Assembly (NCBI RefSeq): GCF_003351025.1
Contig: NZ_QPCG01000004.1
Span: 310,001 to 374,000 of the forward strand
Direction: 5' to 3'
DNA: 64,000 nucleotides
Origin: Mucilaginibacter endophyticus
GTDB taxonomy: Bacteria; Bacteroidota; Bacteroidia; Sphingobacteriales; Sphingobacteriaceae
The notes beneath the pieces were generated by a model, which saw nothing but the letters and a program-made list of their open reading frames with translations, had not been told where the DNA came from and did not search any database. Below, piece after piece: positions 25,300 through 33,146 of the stretch. The position numbers were made by a program, and so were the translations under genes. The first letter of the stretch is position 1, and the number at the start of each line of letters is the position of its first letter.

Positions 25300-26034
25300 T
25301 TAATTTAAATTACGGCCTGCTGCTGTGCCGCCATCAACATTGATAATTGCGCCGGTAATAAAATTGCTTTTAGCAACCGAGTAAGCCATTTGAGCTATGT
25401 CTTCCACTTCGCCAACGCGGTTTAGCAAGTGCAGGCCTGCAGTTTGATCTGCATTATCGCCGTGCATTGGCGTACGAATGGTACCGGGAGCAATTGTATT
25501 TACCCGGATGTTGTCTCTACCAAACTCACCGGCCAGTTGTATGGTAAGCGCGTGTACCGCTCCTTTTGAAGCCATTTGCGCTGTAATAGGAACCCCGCTG
25601 AGCGCGTGGTTAACCAGCGGAGTACCAATATTGATCACTACCCCATCGTGCTGTTTAATCATTTGCGGAATCACGGCCTGGGTGGTAAAATAGGTGCCTT
25701 TAAGATTGGTATCTAAAAAACGGTCAAGGTATGCTTCGTCAACCTCAAGGAATGGCCTGGTTTCAAAAATACCGGCGTTGTTCACTAAAACATCTACACT
25801 TCCAAATTTATCAATAGCTGTTTGGGCCAGCTTTTCGCCTGTTGCCTTATCGCTTACGTTTCCGGCAACTGCGGCAAGGTTATCGCCTGCGCCAAGTTCC
25901 TGGTAAACTGCTTCCAGCTTATCGGCAGTTGTTGAGTTAATAACTACATTATCGCCCTTTTCTAAAAAATAACGGGCTATTTCTTTACCTATACCAGATG
26001 ATGCACCGGTAACTATTATGGTTTGCTTTTTCAT
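25300..26034 (-). CDS. SDR-family protein with altered active site
   Basis: A 244-residue protein with the SDR coenzyme motif VTGASSGIGKEI at 8-19 and NNAG at 85-88, and a usual C-terminus (NFITGAIINVDGG). The catalytic Tyr of YxxxK is Gln153 (QMASK, Lys157), and the catalytic Ser position falls in NIGTP. It can probably bind NAD(P) but should not perform standard SDR catalysis, unless a different residue takes over. It sits 4 bp downstream of the tautomerase gene. Confidence 0.85.
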   Translation of the reverse strand: MKKQTIIVTGASSGIGKEIARYFLEKGDNVVINSTTADKLEAVYQELGAGDNLAAVAGNVSDKATGEKLAQTAIDKFGSVDVLVNNAGIFETRPFLEVDEAYLDRFLDTNLKGTYFTTQAVIPQMIKQHDGVVINIGTPLVNHALSGVPITAQMASKGAVHALTIQLAGEFGRDNIRVNTIAPGTIRTPMHGDNADQTAGLHLLNRVGEVEDIAQMAYSVAKSNFITGAIINVDGGTAAGRNLN

Positions 26035-26038
26035 TGTC

Positions 26039-26257
26039 TTACTTTTTATCGGCAGTAATGCCTTTTTCTCTTAATACCGATACCTGTTCGCCGGCATAGC
26101 CCCAATCATCCAGTTCAATTTCGCTGATCACCACATGGGTTAAGTGCGGATCTTTGTTCAGGGTATTGGTAATTAAATCGGTTATACCCTTTATCAGGGT
26201 TTGTTTCTGCTCGCGGGTAACACCTTCGCGGGTCAGTTCAATTTTTACGTATGGCAT
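26039..26257 (-). CDS. 4-oxalocrotonate tautomerase family protein
   Basis: A 72-residue protein starting MPYVKIELTREGVTREQKQT. Pro2 becomes the N-terminal catalytic base after Met removal, and the helix with KGITDLITNTLNK and the strand THVVISEIELDDWG match the family. These small hexamers act on keto-enol substrates, such as muconate-type intermediates. Its place between YceI and an SDR-like gene suggests handling of reactive carbonyl or quinone compounds. Confidence 0.85.
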   Translation of the reverse strand: MPYVKIELTREGVTREQKQTLIKGITDLITNTLNKDPHLTHVVISEIELDDWGYAGEQVSVLREKGITADKK

Positions 26258-26286
26258 GGCTTCGGTTTTTAAGCTAAAGCTGTTGA

Positions 26287-26820
26287 TTAAACAGCTTTAG
26301 CAGTTATGTTTACATTCAGATCAAAATCATTATAGATCAGGGTATCACCCAGGTCTTTAAAAAAGTTTCCGGAACGGAACCTCATACCGTATTTGGTACG
26401 ATCAATTACAACTTTGCCGGTTGCGCTCACGGTATCAGCGGCGGTAGTAACCTGTGCGTCAAAACTTACGGGATGAGTGATTCCTTTTATAGTCAGGTTG
26501 CCGGTGATACGATAAGTATCATTGCTTTCTTTGCTGATAGCCGTAATTACAAACTGAGCTTCTGGGTAATTATCGGAATTGAAGAAGTCGTCAGAAGCGA
26601 GGTGACCTGCAAACTGGGCGTTGGTAGCCGGATCAGTTACGTCAAGTATCTTGATAGAAGTGGTGTCGATAGTGAATTTACCGTCGGCTAATTGTCCATC
26701 TGCAAAATTTAAAGAGCCTTCTTTTATAGCGATGGTACCATTGTGTGCGCCTGTAACCTTACGACCAACCCAGTCGATATTACTTTTTGCGCTGATGATT
26801 TCAAATTTTTGAGTTTCCAT
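26287..26820 (-). CDS. YceI-family lipid-binding protein
   Basis: A 177-residue lipocalin-like YceI protein without a signal peptide, so cytoplasmic rather than periplasmic. Family features: FEIISAKSNIDWVGRKVTGA at the start, the central DFFNSDNYPEAQFVITAISK and the late FDAQVTTAADTVSATGKVV with DRTKYGMRF. The family binds isoprenoid or polyprenyl-type lipids, including quinones. It is the first gene after the Crp/Fnr regulator and lies just downstream of two TGTGA-N6-TCACA sites, which likely control it. Confidence 0.87.
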   Translation of the reverse strand: METQKFEIISAKSNIDWVGRKVTGAHNGTIAIKEGSLNFADGQLADGKFTIDTTSIKILDVTDPATNAQFAGHLASDDFFNSDNYPEAQFVITAISKESNDTYRITGNLTIKGITHPVSFDAQVTTAADTVSATGKVVIDRTKYGMRFRSGNFFKDLGDTLIYNDFDLNVNITAKAV

Positions 26821-26874
26821 TTTGTTATGTCCTTAATGACAATACAAAGTTGGGGGCAAATAGCCTGGAAACTG

Positions 26875-26890
26875 TGTGACCTACATCACA
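26875..26890. promoter_or_regulatory. CRP/FNR-type operator, proximal
   Basis: TGTGACCTACATCACA, a perfect match to TGTGA-N6-TCACA. Its centre is about 42 bp upstream of the transcription start predicted from a CAACTTTG -7-like element (26845-26852, minus strand), the position expected of class II activation. Confidence 0.7.
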
Positions 26891-26911
26891 ATTGAAACGC
26901 CGCCTTATTTA

Positions 26912-26927
26912 TGTGACCTACATCACA
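26912..26927. promoter_or_regulatory. CRP/FNR-type operator, distal
   Basis: A second, identical 16-bp copy of TGTGACCTACATCACA, centred 37 bp from the first and ending 2 bases before the stop of the Crp/Fnr gene. The two copies are identical also in the six central bases. Confidence 0.7.
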
Positions 26928-26929
26928 TT

Positions 26930-27502
26930 TCAGGAATGGTATAAACGGCTCAGCGTTTCCCTTGAAACACCCAGGTAAGATGCTATTAGCTGTTTTGGAA
27001 CTATATTATACAATGTTGGATATTGTGCCAGCAGCTCTTCATAACGGTGTTTGGCATCGTTATTCATGAACGATAAAAGCCTTTTTTGCGTGGCCACGTA
27101 ACCTTTATTGGTACGCCAGCGAAAGAAATGCTCGCCTTCATGAATTTCCCTGCAAAGTTTTTCACGGTCCTGGCTGGTGAGGCAAAGCACTTCGGCATCG
27201 GTAATACAGTCTACGTTAACTGTAGCGCGCTCACCACTGTAAAGGGCGTTGTAGTCCGACGCCCACCAGGTTGGCATAGCAAACTGCAGGATGAACATTT
27301 TCATATCATCGTTAATAAAAAACGATTTCAGATAGCCTGAAAGTACAAAATACTCACAGTCTACCTTATCACCCTCACCTATTATAGTCTGGCCTTTTTT
27401 AAAGGTTTTGTAGGTGAAATGCGAAAAGAAATAATCGAACTGTTCGTCGGTTAAAGTAATGGTTTTGCTTACGTGTTCTTTTAAAATTTCTTTAGGCTGC
27501 AT
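26930..27502 (-). CDS. Crp/Fnr-family transcriptional regulator
   Basis: A 190-residue regulator with an N-terminal cyclic-nucleotide-binding fold (QTIIGEGDKVDCEYFVLSGY at about 38-57) and a short C-terminal HTH with VPKQLIASYLGVSRETLSRL. The recognition helix SRETLSR keeps Arg, Glu and Arg at the positions that CRP uses to read TGTGA. No FNR-type cysteine cluster is seen, so the signal is not an iron-sulfur cluster. The gene sits directly upstream of the YceI operon and of two CRP-like sites, which makes it the best candidate regulator of that operon. Confidence 0.85.
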   Translation of the reverse strand: MQPKEILKEHVSKTITLTDEQFDYFFSHFTYKTFKKGQTIIGEGDKVDCEYFVLSGYLKSFFINDDMKMFILQFAMPTWWASDYNALYSGERATVNVDCITDAEVLCLTSQDREKLCREIHEGEHFFRWRTNKGYVATQKRLLSFMNNDAKHRYEELLAQYPTLYNIVPKQLIASYLGVSRETLSRLYHS

Positions 27503-27694
27503 GATATATAAAATAACTACAAAAACTCAAATCTGGATAAGGAAGCTAACGCTTAACTTTCTCGTTTATACGGCTTCCGCTTATTTTAGTTTCGCCATTG
27601 CAGAAATAGCAGGTACAATTGGTTTAAGTAAAATTAAGTCAATTATATATTATTGCAACATTACCGGCCATAAAAAATTTACTTTTACTATAGC

Positions 27695-28180
27695 ATGAAA
27701 AAACTGAATGATATTTTGCTGCTGGGCGATGAACGCCTTTACCAGGTTTGTGATCCGGTAATGCAAAACGAACTCCCATTGTTAAATGGCTGGATAGCCG
27801 ATATGCATAACGTAATGCAGGAGATCAGGCAGAAATACAACTTCGGCCGGGCTATTGCAGCGCCGCAGTTGGGTATCATGAAGCGGCTTGTTTACATGAA
27901 TATCGACAAACCGGTTATTTTCATCAACCCCGAAATACAGGACGCCAGCGATGAACTTTTTGAACTTTGGGACGATTGTATGAGTTTTCCAAACCTGCTG
28001 GTTAAAGTTAAACGGCATAAAACCATCACGGTAAACTATCTTGACGAAAACTGGCAGCAGCAACAATGGGTAATGACCGATGCCCTGTCTGAACTGATGC
28101 AACACGAGCATGATCATTTGAATGGCGTTTTGTGCACCATGCGCGCCATCGATAGTATGTCGTTTAAATGGCGGCCATAA
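27695..28180 (+). CDS. Peptide deformylase-like protein, divergent
   Basis: A 161-residue protein of the peptide deformylase family. The three motifs are recognisable: RAIAAPQLG (usual GxGLAAxQ), WDDCMSFP (usual EGCLS; the metal Cys is at 95) and QHEHDHLNG (HExxH with His137, Glu138, His141). The metal ligands and the catalytic Glu are kept, but the first two motifs differ from housekeeping enzymes, so it is a second, divergent copy. It is transcribed away from the Crp/Fnr gene. Confidence 0.82.
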   Translation: MKKLNDILLLGDERLYQVCDPVMQNELPLLNGWIADMHNVMQEIRQKYNFGRAIAAPQLGIMKRLVYMNIDKPVIFINPEIQDASDELFELWDDCMSFPNLLVKVKRHKTITVNYLDENWQQQQWVMTDALSELMQHEHDHLNGVLCTMRAIDSMSFKWRP

Positions 28181-28290
28181 ATATGATTAAGAATAAGCCT
28201 CAACAACACAAAGGCCGGTCATTTGAAAAGTTAATAAGATATAGTAAGGAGGATTAGCTATTATACAGTCAAACGATAGCAGGAATTTAA

Positions 28291-28334
28291 TTGTATAACA
28301 AATTCTAAATTTTTATATAGAATTTGTTATACAA
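28291..28334. repeat. Perfect 17-bp inverted repeat
   Basis: TTGTATAACAAATTCTA and its exact complement, with a 10-nt AT-rich spacer. It is followed at once by two 12-bp direct repeats. It could be an operator, a short terminal inverted repeat remnant or a hairpin. Confidence 0.7.
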
Positions 28335-28359
28335 ATGTATTATACAAATGTTATATTTG

Positions 28360-28495
28360 AGATAGAAGAAAGAACAGGAGGCGAGGGACTTAGTATGAGA
28401 CCTTACCCTCGCTATCAATGCCCTAAAGCAAGTTTACCCGTTCTTCATAGAAAAAGCAATTTTAAAAGCTACTGTTACCGCAGTAGCTTTTTTTT
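28360..28495 (+). ncRNA. Possible small RNA
   Basis: About 135 nt between a -7-like TATATTTG and a strong terminator, containing a second stem (GCGAGGG/CCCTCGC). Length and layout fit an intergenic small RNA. No known family is recognised and transcription is inferred only. Confidence 0.3.
28465..28495 (+). terminator. Rho-independent terminator in gap
   Basis: A 10-bp stem AAAGCTACTG with loop TTACCG and a run of eight T. It lies about 285 bp after the deformylase-like gene, so it may end that transcript or a small RNA. Confidence 0.75.
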
Positions 28496-28750
28496 CAATC
28501 GCTTGATTTTCAAATCTAATATACGAGTAAACAAATCATTTTGGAAATTTTTATAGTGACACACTTTTGTCAGCTGTTTAAATCGTTCATGATGAGCGAT
28601 ATAAACTTTTATTTAACATTTTGTGCGATACTTATTTCATTTTGAATCATTTACGAACATATAAATATTGCATTCAAATAAAACTTAAAACACCTGTAAC
28701 GTATAGGGGTAATATGTGGTCATAGTTGTATCACTATTAAAACCCCTTTT

Positions 28751-29791
28751 ATGAAAAATTATATTTTACTCCTTCTGCTTGCCGGCCAAACCGCTGTTGC
28801 GGCCGCGCAGGATGGCGATAGCCGTTCATTGTACCTCACCAGGTCATTAGCCAACGATGCCATTACCAGTGCTGTAGTACGCACATCGGCCGGTGGCATT
28901 GTAGTTAGCGGACAAGCCGGACAGGCACCGCGTGTTGAAGTTTATATTAAAGGCAATAACGGCAACGAACTTTCAAAAGAAGAGATCAAAAAACGCCTGG
29001 ATAAAGATTATACCCTTGATATTTCGGTAACCGGACATGAAGTGAAAGCCATAGCCAAAAGTAAACGCCAAAGCTTTTTTAACTGGAGAAGCTCACTGAG
29101 CATCTCGTTCCGCATTTATGTGCCGCAGCAATGCTCAACCGATCTGGAAACCAGTGGCGGCGGTATTGGTCTGGATAATTTAAAAGGTAACGAGAAATTT
29201 AGCACCAGCGGCGGCGGCTTACAGATAGACAGGCTCAATGGCGTTATTCGCGGTAACACCTCGGGTGGCGGCATTTATGTTTCCAACTCTGGCGATGATA
29301 TCTCTCTTGAAACCAGCGGTGGCGGCATCGAAGCAAAAAACTGCAACGGAAAAATCAGACTTGAAACCAGCGGCGGCGGCATCACTTTAGAAAACCTTAA
29401 AGGCACCATCAATGCCGAAACCAGCGGTGGCGGTGTTAACGGCAATAACATCACCGGCGAACTGATCACCAGCACATCAGGCGGCAGCATCGATCTTAAA
29501 CGTATGGCGGCCAGTGTTAGCGCTGAAACCAGCGGTGGCGGGTTGTACGCGCAAATGCTTAAAGTTGGTAAATACCTTAAACTGCAATCAAGCGCGGGCA
29601 ATGTCGATATCGAGCTCCCTCAAAACCAGGGCTATGATCTTGACCTCAGGGGAGAAGGTGTATCTCCATCATCAGTTGCAAAATTTAACGGGCAATGGGA
29701 AAAAGAACGGGTTAACGGCAAATACAACGGCGGCGGTATCCCGGTTAAAGCCGAGGCATCCGGCGGTAGCGTTAATATTAAATTCAGGTAA
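28751..29791 (+). CDS. DUF4097-type beta-helix protein, exported
   Basis: A 346-residue exported protein: signal peptide ILLLLLAGQTAVAAAQ, then a beta-rich domain and, from about residue 130, eight tandem repeats of 16-19 residues built on (E/S/N)TSGG(G/S)I(x). This is the right-handed beta-helix of DUF4097-like adhesins or membrane-stress proteins. The DNA repeats are diverged, so it is not a recent expansion. A perfect bidirectional terminator follows. Confidence 0.82.
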   Translation: MKNYILLLLLAGQTAVAAAQDGDSRSLYLTRSLANDAITSAVVRTSAGGIVVSGQAGQAPRVEVYIKGNNGNELSKEEIKKRLDKDYTLDISVTGHEVKAIAKSKRQSFFNWRSSLSISFRIYVPQQCSTDLETSGGGIGLDNLKGNEKFSTSGGGLQIDRLNGVIRGNTSGGGIYVSNSGDDISLETSGGGIEAKNCNGKIRLETSGGGITLENLKGTINAETSGGGVNGNNITGELITSTSGGSIDLKRMAASVSAETSGGGLYAQMLKVGKYLKLQSSAGNVDIELPQNQGYDLDLRGEGVSPSSVAKFNGQWEKERVNGKYNGGGIPVKAEASGGSVNIKFR

Positions 29792-29804
29792 TTCAATGAC
29801 GCAT

Positions 29805-29848
29805 AAAAACAAGAAGCCCGGGCAAATCTGCCCGGGCTTCTTGTTTTT
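29805..29848. terminator. Bidirectional terminator between convergent genes
   Basis: A perfect 20-bp stem (29805-29824 and its complement) with loop AATC, an A run on one side and T run on the other. Shared by the DUF4097 gene and the exported gene on the minus strand. Confidence 0.88.
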
Positions 29849-29858
29849 ACAATACGAT

Positions 29859-30578
29859 TTATTTAGCTACGTTTTTTGAATTGTAGTCATTAAACGCGGC
29901 TACTATACCATCTGCTTCCTCCTGTTTAAAAGCAGTTTTTTTGGCCATGGCTACCATGCGGGCCGCCAATCCTTTTTTTACAGGCTGATTTCCGTAGCTT
30001 CCGCTTTTGTATTTCTCCAGCACCTCCGGTGTATCTTCAAAATATTTCTGAAGGTCATAATCAAAAGCATTCCGCAGTTTATCGTTATCCTTCTGAGCCA
30101 ATATAAAATACCCGCGAATCAGGGCATCCTTTTTCTCTTTCTCTCTTCTTTCCACCTCCTCTTCGCTGGCTATATAAACAGCTACATCAGCAGGATATTC
30201 ATAAAAACGATGTGCCGTGATCCGGCCAACAGCCAGCCGTTCCATCATATGGTCGTTAGTGCCCATACTTTTAAGTTGAAGGTTTTGCAGGTCGACATAA
30301 TGTACCTTATCAAACAAACGGGTACCAACCACATAAAACTTCATATCATCGGCCTTGATGCGCCTTGGCTTTACATTCGGATCTTTAGCAAAATCAACTG
30401 AATCTTTAACCCGGATATAGCGCTGATTATACCAGGGCTCGGCTTCGTTAAGGGCTATTACACCACCCACACGTGTGCCATCATTCATTATTACATAGCC
30501 TGGTTGGTAATCTTGCGCTTTACAGATAGAAACGCCAATAAATAATATAAATACTAATAAGGTGTAAGATTTTTTCAT
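29859..30578 (-). CDS. Exported protein of unknown function
   Basis: Start taken at the ATG at 30578, which gives a clear signal peptide (SYTLLVFILFIGVSICKAQ); a start seven codons upstream would put charged residues before it. The mature 220-residue protein begins DYQPGYVIMNDGTRVGGVIAL, the opening of a group of Bacteroidota proteins of unknown role, and has a Lys/Glu-rich helical middle (SEEEVERREKEKKDALIRGY). Probably periplasmic. Confidence 0.72.
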   Translation of the reverse strand: MKKSYTLLVFILFIGVSICKAQDYQPGYVIMNDGTRVGGVIALNEAEPWYNQRYIRVKDSVDFAKDPNVKPRRIKADDMKFYVVGTRLFDKVHYVDLQNLQLKSMGTNDHMMERLAVGRITAHRFYEYPADVAVYIASEEEVERREKEKKDALIRGYFILAQKDNDKLRNAFDYDLQKYFEDTPEVLEKYKSGSYGNQPVKKGLAARMVAMAKKTAFKQEEADGIVAAFNDYNSKNVAK

Positions 30579-30670
30579 GTCATAAGGTTTATAAATCATT
30601 ATAAAGCTACCAATTATTCACAAATGCCCTACATTAATATTATTTAATAACATTGGCATAATAATGCCGG

Positions 30671-31834
30671 TTAGCTATTGGTACGTTTTAACAAGGCCAG
30701 TAAACCCAGTAGCGGCCCTACGGCCAGCAGCGTATAAATATATCGTGCGTTTTCAACCGTCCGTAAAGCGGTGATGAGTTGAATACTTACAATGGTAATA
30801 GCAAAGCCAATGCAATTAACAATAGTGAGCGCGGTACCTTTTGATCCCGCATCGGCATTTTGCGCAACCAGTGTCGAAAACATTGGCGAATCTGCAATAA
30901 CAGCAATACTCCATATCAATAGAAAACCGACCATAACCCAGGCCGAACCCGCAAACAAGAACAGCGGCGACACTAAACAGCAGGCACATGAAATTGCCAA
31001 TGCTGACACTGCCACATTTTTTACCCCCCTATACTGAGACAGGATGCCGCTGCCCGTACACGCCAGCGCCCCCACACCTATAATAAGGAAGGATAATAGC
31101 GGTACATTTAAATCAGCCTTAGTGTACCTGGTATTATAGGCACTTAAGATGACCGGTACAAAGGCCCAAAACGTGTAAAGCTCCCACATGTGTCCGAAAT
31201 AACCAAAAGCGGCTGCCCTGAATTGCCTGTTGCCAAAACTTTTAACAAACGCCGCCGGACTCAGCGCCGCTCCCTGTTTTCTTTCTGCACCGTCGGGCAC
31301 AAGCAGTACCATGGCACATCCACCCAAAGCACTTAGTATCGAAGTCGACAATATAACATAACGCCATGGCAATGCTGCCATCAGGCTTTTAAGCAGGTGC
31401 GGGAACGATGTGCCCAAAACCAATGCACCCACCAAAAAGCCCAAAGCTTTACCCAACCCCTGCGGATAATGATCGGAGGCGATCTTCATTCCTACCGGAT
31501 AAATGCCGGCCAGGAAAAAACCTGTTGTATACCTTAACACCAATATAATCGAGGCACCAGTTCCTGGCAGGCAGGCCAGCGTGTTAACAGCCGCGGCAAT
31601 AAGCGCGCAGGTAAAAAACACGCGCACAGGCGAAAACCTGTCGGCAATGCTCAGGATAGCAAAAACCAATGTTCCGGTGATAAAGCCCAATTGAACGGCG
31701 CTTGTTAAATAAGCCAGATATGATGGTTCCAACTGCAATTGTTTGGCGATATCACCCATTACCGCGTTACCTGCAAACCATAAAGAGGTGCAAAAAAACT
31801 GGGAGAGTACAATTACCGGGAGGATACGTTTCAT
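30671..31834 (-). CDS. MFS transporter
   Basis: A 387-residue major facilitator protein with about 12 hydrophobic segments and the motif-A-like loop AILSIADRFSPVRVFF between helices 2 and 3. The opening MKRILPVIVLSQFFCTSLWF and the GIYPVGMKIASDHYPQGLGK loop place it with sugar- or drug-like antiporters, but the substrate cannot be told. Monocistronic, preceded by a palindromic repeat region. Confidence 0.86.
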   Translation of the reverse strand: MKRILPVIVLSQFFCTSLWFAGNAVMGDIAKQLQLEPSYLAYLTSAVQLGFITGTLVFAILSIADRFSPVRVFFTCALIAAAVNTLACLPGTGASIILVLRYTTGFFLAGIYPVGMKIASDHYPQGLGKALGFLVGALVLGTSFPHLLKSLMAALPWRYVILSTSILSALGGCAMVLLVPDGAERKQGAALSPAAFVKSFGNRQFRAAAFGYFGHMWELYTFWAFVPVILSAYNTRYTKADLNVPLLSFLIIGVGALACTGSGILSQYRGVKNVAVSALAISCACCLVSPLFLFAGSAWVMVGFLLIWSIAVIADSPMFSTLVAQNADAGSKGTALTIVNCIGFAITIVSIQLITALRTVENARYIYTLLAVGPLLGLLALLKRTNS

Positions 31835-31936
31835 TGGGTTTTATCAAACGTTTTAACGCGTTGATTAAAGTGCACAATAATAGTTATAAACTGTGCTTTA
31901 AGAAAGGCGTCTTTTCTTCCGAATCTTCCATTTTGA

Positions 31937-32080
31937 GAGGTGCCTACGGAGCCAATATCCGCTGTTTGTATTTTTTCTATAACAGGTACCTCTACGGGGT
32001 GACTAATCACAATTTTTAACTCCGTAGGAGTATCATGTTTATAGCAAACACCTATCGGATATTGGCTCCGTAGGTGCCTC
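31937..32080. repeat. 144-bp element with 25-bp terminal inverted repeats
   Basis: A perfect 25-bp inverted repeat at 31937-31961 and 32056-32080 (core GCCTACGGAGCCAATATCCG) encloses 94 bp that contain a further imperfect CTACGGGGT/ACTCCGTAG pair. Short CTCCGTAGGAG-type palindromes are common as dispersed repeats in Sphingobacteriaceae; copies elsewhere could not be checked. The rest of the 346-bp gap between the MFS gene and the next gene holds nothing recognisable. Confidence 0.65.
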
Positions 32081-32180
32081 CTATTATAGGAGCGATATCG
32101 TTCGCAATTTTATTTCCTATTGCGTTGTTTTCACAAAAAATGTATCTTGAATTTCCAAAACAAACCTAACCTCATCACCT

Positions 32181-32798
32181 ATGGAAAAACAACAAATTAT
32201 TGATCAGATAAAATGGATGATTGCCGACGGCAATGCAGATCATGAAATTGAAGCCCTGCTGATTGGAGAGGGTGTTGCCCGGGCCGAAGCCAAATACACG
32301 CTTTCTGTAGTCAAAAATGAATTGTTTCCTAATGAATATCCGCTAATCATTGAACCTAAAAGCAACCGCAGCTACCTGTGGGCCGGCTTACTGATTGTTG
32401 CAGCATTGGTATCATTATTGGCTTTTCACCCATGGCGTAAATCATTAGGCACAGCAGAAAGAGAAATAAACCCTGCCGATATGATCAGGCTTATGAAAGG
32501 AGGTCCCGGCGTTTATACTACCGAGCTCAACAAGATCAATACAGGATGGACATTTAATCAGGATAAAGACAGGTGGGAAAACACAAAACGAAAAACTGCT
32601 CTCGCCATCAGAATGGACCAGGTTCTGTATATGTGTCCCGTATTGCGGGACCATTCGTTCCAGGACTATCTCGAAAATCACGAATTCAGAGATATTGTTT
32701 ATTCTAAACCCGGCAGTAAGATCTTTCAAAACGACGAATTCACGTTCACGATCCAAACCAACGCAAACTATACCATGATTTCGCTGGCTTACCGGTAA
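32181..32798 (+). CDS. Single-pass membrane protein of unknown function
   Basis: A 205-residue protein with a soluble N-terminal domain of about 60 residues (QQIIDQIKWMIADGNADHEI, a short helical motif of the type that recurs in Bacteroidota membrane proteins), one membrane helix at about 67-82 (LWAGLLIVAALVSLLAFH) and a soluble C-terminal domain with NTKRKTALAIRMDQVLYMCP. No catalytic signature was recognised. Monocistronic. Confidence 0.65.
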   Translation: MEKQQIIDQIKWMIADGNADHEIEALLIGEGVARAEAKYTLSVVKNELFPNEYPLIIEPKSNRSYLWAGLLIVAALVSLLAFHPWRKSLGTAEREINPADMIRLMKGGPGVYTTELNKINTGWTFNQDKDRWENTKRKTALAIRMDQVLYMCPVLRDHSFQDYLENHEFRDIVYSKPGSKIFQNDEFTFTIQTNANYTMISLAYR

Positions 32799-33146
32799 TT
32801 TTCATCTTACTCCCTTCTGTATACCACATATTCCATCGATTGAAAAAAGTCCAAAATTCACTTTGAATTTTTCGGGTTGCCCGGCAACCAGCTTTTTACA
32901 AAATGCTAAAGTTTAAAATCCGTTAACCCTTTGTTAACAGAGCTTATTTGTGTACGCATAGCAAAAAGCTGAAAATCAACCTCAAATAGCACATTTTAAA
33001 AAATCAAGATCAATTTTAATTAATAGATAAATTAACCCCGCATTTATTTACTGATAATAAAACAACCGTTGCTTTGCAGCAATTTATCGCCCTCATATTC
33101 TCAACTTGGGCAACTATTAAAAGGGGTTTATCATTAATTAAAAACT
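32799..33146. other. 348-bp leader before SusC gene
   Basis: No gene. It holds a 15-bp palindrome GGTTGCC-C-GGCAACC at 32875-32889 and an AT-rich stretch in front of the SusC gene. TTGCTTTG at 33069-33076 is one base off the TAnnTTTG -7 element. No extracytoplasmic sigma or anti-sigma gene is nearby, so the SusC/D pair is likely controlled by this leader or by a distant regulator. Confidence 0.4.

Larger units (their letters stand above)
28181..28750. other. 570-bp gap with inverted repeat, direct repeats and hairpins
   Basis: No convincing gene is present; the only open frame has poor composition. The gap holds a perfect 17-bp inverted repeat (28291-28307 and 28318-28334), a 12-bp direct repeat TTATACAAATGT (28327-28338 and 28340-28351), a -7-like TATATTTG at 28352-28359, a 7-bp stem GCGAGGG/CCCTCGC (28381-28412) and a terminator. 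Together this could encode a small RNA. Confidence 0.5.

Noticed and set aside
28335..28556. 73-codon frame in the deformylase-DUF4097 gap
   Set aside because: It runs across the hairpin and terminator and has no protein-like pattern.
29275..29601. 108-codon minus-strand frame rich in PPPLVS repeats
   Set aside because: It is the mirror of the TSGGG repeats of the DUF4097 gene.
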